Positions 1 to 6,312 of a stretch of DNA of 64,000 nt are shown piece by piece. The position numbers and the translations under genes were made by a program. The notes under the pieces are model-generated. The model made no database searches and was not told where the DNA came from. It saw only the letters and a list, made by a program, of their open reading frames with translations. The first letter of the stretch is position 1; every line of letters starts with the position of its first letter. The stretch covers positions 1 to 64,000 of the forward strand of contig CAYQTE010000009.1 in NCBI GenBank assembly GCA_964420285.1. Direction: 5' to 3'. This DNA comes from CAYQTE01 sp964420285 (GTDB lineage: Bacteria; Planctomycetota; Phycisphaerae; Tepidisphaerales; Tepidisphaeraceae).

Positions 1-114
1 CTTGGCGGTTTTATTTCTTCTTTCGATAACTCGTAGGACGCGAATCCGCCGTGAGAAATTCGATCTGCATTGCCGGGATGAAACGGGGGACAATCACCGG
101 TACAATGTCAGCAA

Positions 115-693
115 ATGAAACGCATCGGCCGATGGCTGCTCAATGCGCTTGCGGGGCTATGCCTGCTCTTTTTTGTCGCGACCGTGGTGCTGTGGGTCCG
201 AAGCTATTGGGCCTGGGAAATGGTGGATTGTTCGCGTCTGTATGCGGTCAACAATGAGACGAGGCTACTATATATTGAATTTGTGTCGATAGACCACGAA
301 CTGCATTTCGACTTTCTGCGATGTGCTGGCCAAGGCAATCAGAAATACCTGGGGACAGACCCTAGGTATATCTCGGGACCGCCGAATCCGACCGATCCGA
401 CTGATATTGAGCTTCAGCGGCAGGACGGATTCCGCTTTTACTGCGGCAAATCGCCCAACGAGATGGTGTGGGGCATTCAGTGTACGCGGTCTTGGGAGGT
501 CGAGCTGTATACGCCGTATTGGTTCCTAGCGATGGTGTTCCCGGTGCTGCCGGTGTGGCGGTGCTATCGACTATGGCCACGCAAAACTGTTGATGGCACG
601 TTCTGCGCCATATGCGGTTACGACCTGCGCGCCAGTCCTGAGCGGTGTCCGGAATGCGGAACGGAGAACCCCCGCAAGGGCGGCCCGCACTGA
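115..693 (+). CDS. Membrane protein with C-terminal zinc ribbon
   Basis: 192 aa, function unknown. Residues about 7-29 form a hydrophobic segment after a Lys/Arg-rich start, and a second hydrophobic stretch lies near 140-158. The C-terminus carries a four-cysteine zinc ribbon, CAICGYDLRASPERCPECG. The layout suggests an extracytoplasmic middle region and a cytoplasmic ribbon (inference). The family is seen repeatedly in Phycisphaerae-like genomes; the same ribbon ends the protein at 32376-33014, and the partial gene at 63883 begins in a similar way. A TACAAT box at 101-106 lies only 8 bases before the ATG, so the transcript may be nearly leaderless. A B12 riboswitch follows 80 bases after the stop but belongs to the next gene. 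Confidence 0.75.
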   Translation: MKRIGRWLLNALAGLCLLFFVATVVLWVRSYWAWEMVDCSRLYAVNNETRLLYIEFVSIDHELHFDFLRCAGQGNQKYLGTDPRYISGPPNPTDPTDIELQRQDGFRFYCGKSPNEMVWGIQCTRSWEVELYTPYWFLAMVFPVLPVWRCYRLWPRKTVDGTFCAICGYDLRASPERCPECGTENPRKGGPH

Positions 694-773
694 TCGGGGC
701 GGGTTTCATTTTCTGTTGCGCGAGGTATTTTCATCCTATTGCAATCCGCGCTGCCGCCGCTATTGTCGTTTCC

Positions 774-945
774 GTCTTGGGCGCGTGCCGCCGGTTGAAT
801 CTGGCGGCACTGGGAAGGCGGTGAAATTCCGCCACGGACGCGCCGCTGTAATGGACTTTGTGATCGCGGTTTTCACTGTTGGCCACCGGCCGATGGGAAG
901 GAAACCGCAGAACGATCGTCCTGAGTCAGAAGACCGGCCCGAGAC
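774..945 (+). promoter_or_regulatory. Cobalamin (B12) riboswitch
   Basis: Class-I cobalamin riboswitch recognised from its conserved blocks: a GCC-rich hairpin at about 786-809, then GGGAA, then GGTGAAATTCCGCC at 820-833, then CGCCGCTGTAATGG at 841-854, and the 3' block GAGTCAGAAGACCGGCC at 923-939. The ends 774-782 and 937-945 pair as the closing P1 stem with one G-U pair. A small hairpin (951-967) follows without a T-run, so control is more likely translational than by termination (inference). It faces the PEP-CTERM gene that starts at 1159, leaving a 213-base leader with nothing else recognisable. Confidence 0.88.
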
Positions 946-1158
946 ATTTGCCCGGCGATGTGCCGGGTTGATCGGTCTGGTCCTCGCGATTCGGGACGGT
1001 CCGGCACACAGCGCCTCGGCGCGGTCTTGCAATGCCATTTGCGGGCCGTTGCTAAACCGGCCATGTTACGGGCGCTCTTGTTCCGGTCATCAATTCCCCA
1101 TCGCGACACACCAGAATTCAACGCAATCGTGCCCGCGAGACGGCACAGGAGCGATGGT

Positions 1159-2049
1159 ATGTCCGCGATTCGTGATCTGCGTGTTTGGTGCATTGGGGCG
1201 GGAACTGTACTGGCGCTGGCGCCGGCGGCATGGGCAACAACGTTCGCGTCGAGCGTCCTGGCGTACGATCTGGCCAATTCGGCGTCGATCGATCCGGGTT
1301 ATCAGGATGTTTCGGCGGCGGTGACCTTGCCAACCGGGTACACGGGCACCGACTTTGGATTTCCCAGCGTCGTGACGCCGTTCAATCCGGCATTTGATTA
1401 CGATCAACTGGTAGTGGTCGGTTCCGGCGGCTACATCGAACTGGAATTTCCCACGACGATTACACCCACCAGCGGCCTGGACATCGGCGTGTTCACCAAC
1501 GTCGGGTTGACCGACAGCAACTGGCCGGCAGGCGTCGCCGACAATCCGGCCGATCTTTTTTCCTACCCGAACAATGCGGTTGTGCAAGTCGGCAAGGACG
1601 GCACGCATTGGGTGGCGCTTAACAGCGGCAATCCGATCGCAATGACAATCCCGACCGATTTTTATTCGAATAATGCGAGCCTGACCACGACGCCGTCGGA
1701 CGAGGTGACGATTCCGGCCGGCGCCGCTGAGGCGGATTTTGGAAAACCGTTCGCCGGGTCGCTCAGCACATTTAACGGAGAGAATTATGCGGAGATCGAA
1801 GCGTCGCTGGACGGCTCGGCGGGCGGGACGTGGTTGAGCCTGGGCGGGACGGGACTGAGCGGCGTGAACTACATCGAATTTCAGGTGCCCGACGATGGGG
1901 TCAGCCAGCTTGGATTGGAAGCGGTGGCCATCAATGAAACCAATCCGGGTCTGGTGCCCGAGCCATGCGCGGCGTCCCTGCTGGCCGTTTGCGGATTGAT
2001 GATATTGGCCCGCAGATCACGGCGCGGCCGGCCGGCGGTTGCGAAATAA
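1159..2049 (+). CDS. PEP-CTERM surface protein under B12 riboswitch
   Basis: 296 aa, exported. A signal peptide of about 25 residues ends near AAWATT. The C-terminus has the PEP-CTERM sorting signature: V-P-E-P, a hydrophobic helix, then Arg-Arg-Ser-Arg-Arg. The body is rich in Gly, Thr, Ser and Asp and looks all-beta, with a GGYIELEFPTTI block followed by GLDIGVFTN. That pattern resembles the surface proteins found behind B12 riboswitches in Bacteroidetes and Planctomycetes (comparison from memory, not a search). The ATG at 1159 is chosen because it starts the signal peptide; upstream in-frame codons add unrelated Arg-rich sequence. It is the first gene after the cobalamin riboswitch, so a role in capturing cobalamin or a related corrinoid at the cell surface is inferred. 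Confidence 0.8.
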   Translation: MSAIRDLRVWCIGAGTVLALAPAAWATTFASSVLAYDLANSASIDPGYQDVSAAVTLPTGYTGTDFGFPSVVTPFNPAFDYDQLVVVGSGGYIELEFPTTITPTSGLDIGVFTNVGLTDSNWPAGVADNPADLFSYPNNAVVQVGKDGTHWVALNSGNPIAMTIPTDFYSNNASLTTTPSDEVTIPAGAAEADFGKPFAGSLSTFNGENYAEIEASLDGSAGGTWLSLGGTGLSGVNYIEFQVPDDGVSQLGLEAVAINETNPGLVPEPCAASLLAVCGLMILARRSRRGRPAVAK

Positions 2050-2123
2050 TCGCCTGGCAAGAGGTTGTCGAACGGCGAGCCCATGGGGGGGAATTGCAGG
2101 CCAATGAGCTTTTCTGATCCAAC

Positions 2124-2213
2124 CTCTGCGCCTCTGCGCCTCTGCGAGGGATATGCTTCCTTCACCGCCGTGCGAGAGAAGATTATCCCTCGCAGAGGCG
2201 CAGAGGCGCAGAG
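2124..2213. repeat. 28-bp perfect inverted repeat (CTCTGCGC type)
   Basis: Arms 2124-2151 and 2186-2213 are exact reverse complements of 28 bases, separated by 34 bases. Each arm is built from repeats of CTCTGCGC. RNA from either strand would fold into a strong hairpin. It lies between the PEP-CTERM gene and the pseudopilin signal sequence, and the right arm may overlap the pseudopilin start region. A half copy (GCGCCTCTGCGAGA) occurs at 35297-35310, so this is a dispersed genomic repeat and not a local terminator. Confidence 0.85.
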
Positions 2214-3170
2214 TTCTACAATTGTAGTCGGAAGGACAGGCTGGCTTCACCGCGGCGGATTCACTCTGGTCGAATTGCTCGTCGTGATCGGCATTGTGAC
2301 CGTGCTGATCGCCATCCTGCTGCCGGCGCTCAACACCGCGCGAGCGGACGCACAGACCCTTCAATGCCTCAGCAATCTGCGGCAGTTGGTCGTGGCCGCC
2401 AATGAGTATGTCGATGCGAATAATGGATCGTATCCGAGCGCCCAGTATTCGACGTTTCAATCGCCGCTGGTCACCGCTTACGCTTGGGATTTCACGACGA
2501 TCACCAATATCACCACCGGCGCGCACTCGGTAGTGCCGGGATTGCTGTGGCAGGGTCAGACCAGCGCGGCGGTGCAACAATGTCCGTCGTTCGACGGAGC
2601 GAGCAACGCCGGGGCCGATCCGTATACGGGATATAATTACAATACAAGCTACATCGGCCACGGCCAGGGCGAGTTTGTAGTCGCGCCGGCCAAGCAGAGC
2701 CAGGTGAAATATCCGTCCAGGTGCGCCCTGTTCGGCGACGGTCAATACGCGGCCGGGGCGGATAAGTTCATGCGCGCGCCCTTTCCGCCGACGATCGGGG
2801 GCGTGACGGACCAGGCGTTCAAGAACCAGGCGGCCGGCACGCAGGGCTTCCGCCACCGCGGCGGGACGAACGTCGCGTTCGCCGATGGCCACGCCGAGAC
2901 GCTCTGGACGCGGTATACGAACACGACGCCGACGCAAATCGCCAAGGTCGCGCCGGGGACAGGGTTTTTGTCGGCGGATAATTCGATNNNNNNNNNNNNN
3001 NNNNNNNNNNNNNNNNNNNNNNNNNNNNNNNNNNNNNNNNNNNNNNNNNNNNNNNNNNNNNNNNNNNNNNNNNNNNNNNNNNNNNNNCGCAAATCGCCAA
3101 GGTCGCGCCGGGGACAGGGTTTTTGTCGGCGGATAATTCGATATACAATATCGACTATGACAGCCAATAG
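2170..3170 (+). CDS. H-X9-DG pseudopilin, split by assembly gap
   Basis: Type IV prepilin/type II secretion pseudopilin-like protein. The prepilin cleavage and methylation motif GGFTLVELLVVIGIV begins near 2254, followed by the hydrophobic helix. The C-terminal part has the planctomycete H-X9-DG motif (FRHRGGTNVAFADGH). A 100-N gap (2988-3087) sits near the 3' end, but the 55 bases on each side are identical. Collapsing them keeps the frame and gives the ending SIYNIDYDSQ with stop TAG at 3168-3170. The start is uncertain: GTG at 2170 gives a leader of about 30 residues, while in-frame ATGs at 2065 and 2104 lie beyond the inverted repeat. Probably cotranscribed with the riboswitch-controlled gene upstream, and it overlaps the next gene by 14 bases. 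Confidence 0.78.
2933..3142. other. Scaffold gap with duplicated 55-bp contig ends
   Basis: 2988-3087 is exactly 100 N, the usual placeholder for a gap of unknown size. The 55 bases before it (2933-2987) and after it (3088-3142) are identical. An exact 55-base overlap is what two de Bruijn contigs built with k=55 would share, so the gap is probably zero-length and 155 bases here are artificial. The restored frame of the pseudopilin supports this. Confidence 0.85.
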
Positions 3171-3426
3171 GGGATCCGGCAGGGATCGTCCGGTCAATCT
3201 CGATTACGAATCACCCAAACCTGCGCCCGCGGAGAATCACAAGATCGCGACGACAATTCGCGGGGTGGTCTTCGCCGCCGCTGCGGTGATATGTTTTGCA
3301 ACGTGCTTTGTGCTTGTTTCTTCCGGGCTATTTTGGGGCGCAATAGACGGCGGGTTGCTCTTCGCGGCTCTTGGCGTTCTTTTTTCTTGGCGCGGCGTGG
3401 CAGCATTCGGCAAGCTGGGTCGGTGA
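3157..3426 (+). CDS. Small two-helix membrane protein
   Basis: 89 aa. A polar N-terminus containing LDYESPKPAP is followed by two hydrophobic helices (about 32-54 and 58-76). The ATG at 3157 lies inside the end of the pseudopilin gene, overlapping its stop by 14 bases, which suggests translational coupling and membership of the same operon. The next gene at 3542 has the same plan (LDYETPNLEPQP, then two helices), so the two are tandem paralogues. No function is recognised; proteins of this plan are common in Phycisphaerae-type genomes. Confidence 0.65.
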   Translation: MTANRGSGRDRPVNLDYESPKPAPAENHKIATTIRGVVFAAAAVICFATCFVLVSSGLFWGAIDGGLLFAALGVLFSWRGVAAFGKLGR

Positions 3427-3451
3427 AAAGACGCGGCGCGCGATTAACTTG

Positions 3452-3529
3452 CGCGTGCGGCCCGTCGTCGCAATTGGTGCAATCCGGCCCTCGGTGCGTT
3501 GATGACCCAATGTGACCTGCGACCCGGTG
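3452..3529 (+). repeat. 78-bp leader repeat, copy A
   Basis: Direct repeat of 3991-4068 (about 65 of 78 positions agree by eye), placed just before the gene at 3542. It contains a small reading frame starting ATG at 3502 (MTQCDLRPG...) that stops at 3547-3549, overlapping the start of the next gene. Copy B has the same first seven codons and also ends on the next start codon. Confidence 0.7.
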
Positions 3530-3541
3530 CGGGCGGTGCGA

Positions 3542-3784
3542 ATGGCTGAGTTGCACAAACTTGATTACGAGACGCCGAACTTGGAGCCACAGCCCAGGAT
3601 TCCCGTCGCGTGGAGGGTGTATCTTCTTTTCAGTTCCGTAGTCAGCGCCGTCGCGGCGATTGTCTGTCTTATGGCGGTGGCCGCGATGCGGCTACCGATG
3701 GGGTGGGGTGCGGTCGCGCTTTATGTGCTGGCCGCAATCTTCATCTGCATCGCCGCGAGGGTGATCCGCATTACATTCCAATAG
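3542..3784 (+). CDS. Small two-helix membrane protein, paralogue
   Basis: 80 aa from the ATG at 3542. It has the same plan as the protein at 3157: a polar N-terminus with LDYETPNLEPQP, then two hydrophobic helices (about 25-45 and 52-72). The ATG at 3542 is chosen over a GTG 30 bases upstream because it aligns with the paralogue's N-terminus. The preceding 78-bp leader is shared with the MoxR gene at 4073. Function unknown. Confidence 0.6.
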   Translation: MAELHKLDYETPNLEPQPRIPVAWRVYLLFSSVVSAVAAIVCLMAVAAMRLPMGWGAVALYVLAAIFICIAARVIRITFQ

Positions 3785-3794
3785 GACCACGATT

Positions 3795-3860
3795 GTAGGG
3801 TCCGCATTGCGGACCTTGACCTTCGACGACGGACAGAATGGTCCGCGGTGCGGACCCTAC
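3795..3860. repeat. Inverted repeat, GTAGGGTCCGC family
   Basis: Arms of 21 bases at 3795-3815 and 3840-3860 pair with two mismatches. The outer sequence GTAGGGTCCGC...GGACC matches the perfect inverted repeat at 32282-32336, so this is a dispersed element. A second palindromic stretch (CGGCGGC...GCCGCCG, about 3889-3954, with GTACGCGGGGAGACGGGG inside) follows directly. The stretch 3785-4072 between genes consists of these two elements and leader copy B. Confidence 0.8.
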
Positions 3861-3990
3861 TGGAATTTTGCAGCATGCGTGACTCAATCGGCGGCTTGCC
3901 TCTTGTCCCCTCTCCCTGTACGCGGGGAGACGGGGAAAGAGAAGGCCGCCGATTGATTTACGAACCCATCGCGAAAGGCGGCGTGGGCCG

Positions 3991-4068
3991 CACGTGCGGC
4001 CGGCGGGCGCGGTTGGTACAATCCGGCCGTCCGTGCGTTGATGACCCAATGTGACCTGCGACATGGTG
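3991..4068 (+). repeat. 78-bp leader repeat, copy B
   Basis: Second copy of the 3452-3529 sequence, directly before the MoxR gene. It holds a TACAAT box at 4017-4022 and a tiny reading frame from ATG 4041 (MTQCDLRHGVV) whose TGA at 4074-4076 overlaps the MoxR GTG start as GTGA. Possible roles are a duplicated promoter plus leader peptide, or a remnant of gene duplication. Confidence 0.65.
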
Positions 4069-4072
4069 TTGT

Positions 4073-5005
4073 GTGACGAACGATCCGATAGAGCGGCTGC
4101 GGCGGAGCATTCAGACGGTTTATTTCGGCAGCGTCGAGGCGGTCGATCTGCTGATCGTCGGGCTGCTGGCGCGCGGGCATGTGCTTATCGAGGATGTGCC
4201 CGGCGTCGGCAAGACGGTGCTGGCGCGGGCGCTGGCAAAGAGCATCGCCTGCAAGTTCAGCCGGATTCAATTGACGCCGGATTTGTTGCCCAGCGATGTG
4301 CTGGGCGTTTCGGTGTTCAATCCGCAGGCGCAGTCGTTCGAGTTCAAGCCGGGGCCGATTTTCGCCAATATCGTCCTGGCCGATGAGATCAACCGCACCA
4401 CCCCGCGCACGCAATCGGCCCTGCTGGAGGCGATGAGCGAGGAGCAGATCAGCGTCGATTCGCAGACGCTGCACCTCACCCGGCCGTTCATGGTTTTGGC
4501 GACGCAGAATCCGTTCGAGTTTGAAGGAACCTATTATCTTCCGGAGAACCAGCTTGACCGGTTCCTGTTGAAAGTGTCGGTGGGATATCCGGATCGGGCC
4601 GGCGAGGAGCGGATTCTGCTGACGCAGCCGGGTCGGACGGCACTGGAGACGCTGACGCCGGTGCTGACGGCGATGGAGGTGGTGGATTTGCAGGATCGTG
4701 TTCCGCGCGTGAGGCTGGACCCATCGATCCTGGCGTACATTCTGGACCTGCTGGAGGCGACGCGGAAAGACGAGCATCTGCATCTGGGCGTTTCGCCGCG
4801 CGGCGGGCTGGCGCTGACGCAGGCGTCACAGGCGGCGGCGATGGTGCGCGGGCGGGATTACGTCATTCCCGACGACGTGAAAGGTCTGTTTATCTCCTGC
4901 TGCGGACATCGCGTGATGGGAAAGACGTATCTGCAAAACGGCGACGGCAACGGGTCGCAGCACGTCCTGGAAGCCATCCTCCGCCGCGTGCCGGCGCCTC
5001 GGTGA
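4073..5005 (+). CDS. MoxR-family AAA+ ATPase
   Basis: 310 aa MoxR ATPase, a chaperone-like AAA+ protein usually paired with DUF58 and transglutaminase proteins. Walker A is EDVPGVGKT near residues 40-48; Walker B is VLADEINRTTPRTQ near 101-114, followed by the LLEAM sensor region. The C-terminal lid (ISCCGHRVMGK) is typical. The start is GTG, overlapping the stop of a tiny upstream frame. The gene overlaps the following DUF58 gene region and heads the operon MoxR-DUF58-TgpA-CinA. The cluster is usually linked to cell-envelope or proteolytic functions; the exact client is unknown. Confidence 0.93.
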   Translation: MTNDPIERLRRSIQTVYFGSVEAVDLLIVGLLARGHVLIEDVPGVGKTVLARALAKSIACKFSRIQLTPDLLPSDVLGVSVFNPQAQSFEFKPGPIFANIVLADEINRTTPRTQSALLEAMSEEQISVDSQTLHLTRPFMVLATQNPFEFEGTYYLPENQLDRFLLKVSVGYPDRAGEERILLTQPGRTALETLTPVLTAMEVVDLQDRVPRVRLDPSILAYILDLLEATRKDEHLHLGVSPRGGLALTQASQAAAMVRGRDYVIPDDVKGLFISCCGHRVMGKTYLQNGDGNGSQHVLEAILRRVPAPR

Positions 5006-5046
5006 GTTGCCTGTTGGGGGCTGACGATCATGAACGGACATGCATC

Positions 5047-6312
5047 GTGACGCGGACTGCTCAAACCATGCCGCCGGGTGACTTGGCTGATGCACCGGCC
5101 TCTCGGTATTGGATTCGCCGATTGCTGCCATCGCTGAGAGAGCCGCGGCGGACGCTGACGCGGTCGGGGTGGACATACGTGGGGCTGTCGCTGTTCATGG
5201 GAGTCGCGGCGACCAATACGCAGGCGAATCTGCTGTTCGCGGTGTTCGGGCTGACCCTGGGCGTGCTATTGGCCAGCGGCGTGTTGAGTTCACTGGTGAT
5301 GAAGAAGTTGTCAGTCACACGCGTGCTGCCGGGTCAGATGGTGGCAGGCCAGGCCGCGTCGCTGGTGTATGAATGCGAGAACGGCAAGCGGTTCTGGCCG
5401 ACGATGTCGATCCGCATCGGGGAGGCCAGTTGCGGCACGGCGTTCGTTCGCAGGCCGCTGGCGTATCTGGCCCATCTGGCGCCGCGCGGGCGGACGTCGA
5501 TCGCGATCGAGGTGATTCCGCGGCGGCGCGGGGTGTTGAAACTGGACAAGCTGGAACTGAACACCGGCTATCCGCTGGGATTTGCCCGGCGGGTGCGGAT
5601 GGTCGAGCAGCGGCATTCGATGGTGGTCTTCCCGGCTCTGGGCCGGGTGGACGAACGGCTTCTGAAGATGTGCCGGTCGGCCGACGCCTCGGGGGCCAGC
5701 GTCCGTCCACGCGGCGGCGGCCAGGACGAGTTTTACGGCGTGCATGAATATCGCACAGGTCAGAACCCGCGCTGGATTTACTGGCGCCGCAGCGCCCGCA
5801 CCGGGGTGCTGGTGTCGCGCGAGATGACACAGGTTTCTCCGCCGCGAATCGTCGTGCTGGTCGACACGCAGTTGGGTCCGGACGCAGCGGATGCGGCCAG
5901 CGTCGAGCGCACGATCGCGATGGCGGCATCGCTGGCCCATGCGGCGCTGGAGCGGGGCATGTCGGTGGGCGCGGCGGCGCCGATGCCGTCGAGCGGCTCG
6001 CCTCGCCCGAAGCGCGGCGACGACTGGCTGCTGGTCGCGCCGACACGCGGCAAGCGGCATCGCCAGGATCTGCTGGCGGCCCTGGCCCGCCTGCCGCCAA
6101 ACACCGATCAACCGGCAGAGCGGCTTATCGAAGTGGCTCGCGATCTCACCGGCGGCGTGACGACGGCGGTGCTGGTGACATCGCGGCGCGTCGAGATGCA
6201 CCTGGCCGATCGCGTGCGCGGCGCGATGATCGTGGTCCAGTCCGGCTCGCCCGAAGCCGCCGGTTGGTTTCATTTTGACCCCTCGATCGACTTTGCGGGC
6301 ATGCAGCCATGA
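5047..6312 (+). CDS. DUF58 domain-containing membrane protein
   Basis: About 421 aa. Two closely spaced hydrophobic segments near the N-terminus (GLSLFMGVAATNT and FAVFGLTLGVLLASGVL) are followed by a beta-rich region. The DUF58 signature EYRTGQNPRWIYWRRSART lies about two thirds along. After it comes a von Willebrand-like fold segment (IVVLVDTQLG). Start choices are GTG 5002 (overlapping the MoxR stop), GTG 5047 and ATG 5068; none has a strong ribosome site, so the middle one is given. The end overlaps the TgpA-like gene by 4 bases (ATGA). Partner of MoxR in many bacteria. Confidence 0.88.
   Translation: MTRTAQTMPPGDLADAPASRYWIRRLLPSLREPRRTLTRSGWTYVGLSLFMGVAATNTQANLLFAVFGLTLGVLLASGVLSSLVMKKLSVTRVLPGQMVAGQAASLVYECENGKRFWPTMSIRIGEASCGTAFVRRPLAYLAHLAPRGRTSIAIEVIPRRRGVLKLDKLELNTGYPLGFARRVRMVEQRHSMVVFPALGRVDERLLKMCRSADASGASVRPRGGGQDEFYGVHEYRTGQNPRWIYWRRSARTGVLVSREMTQVSPPRIVVLVDTQLGPDAADAASVERTIAMAASLAHAALERGMSVGAAAPMPSSGSPRPKRGDDWLLVAPTRGKRHRQDLLAALARLPPNTDQPAERLIEVARDLTGGVTTAVLVTSRRVEMHLADRVRGAMIVVQSGSPEAAGWFHFDPSIDFAGMQP

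Noticed and set aside
951..967. Intrinsic terminator directly after the riboswitch
   Set aside because: The hairpin CCCGGC...GCCGGG lacks a T-run, so termination of the usual kind is not supported.
3104..3156. Fusion of the pseudopilin with the small membrane protein across the N run
   Set aside because: It is produced only by translating the artificial gap. Collapsing the duplicated ends gives a stop at 3168-3170 and a separate start at 3157.
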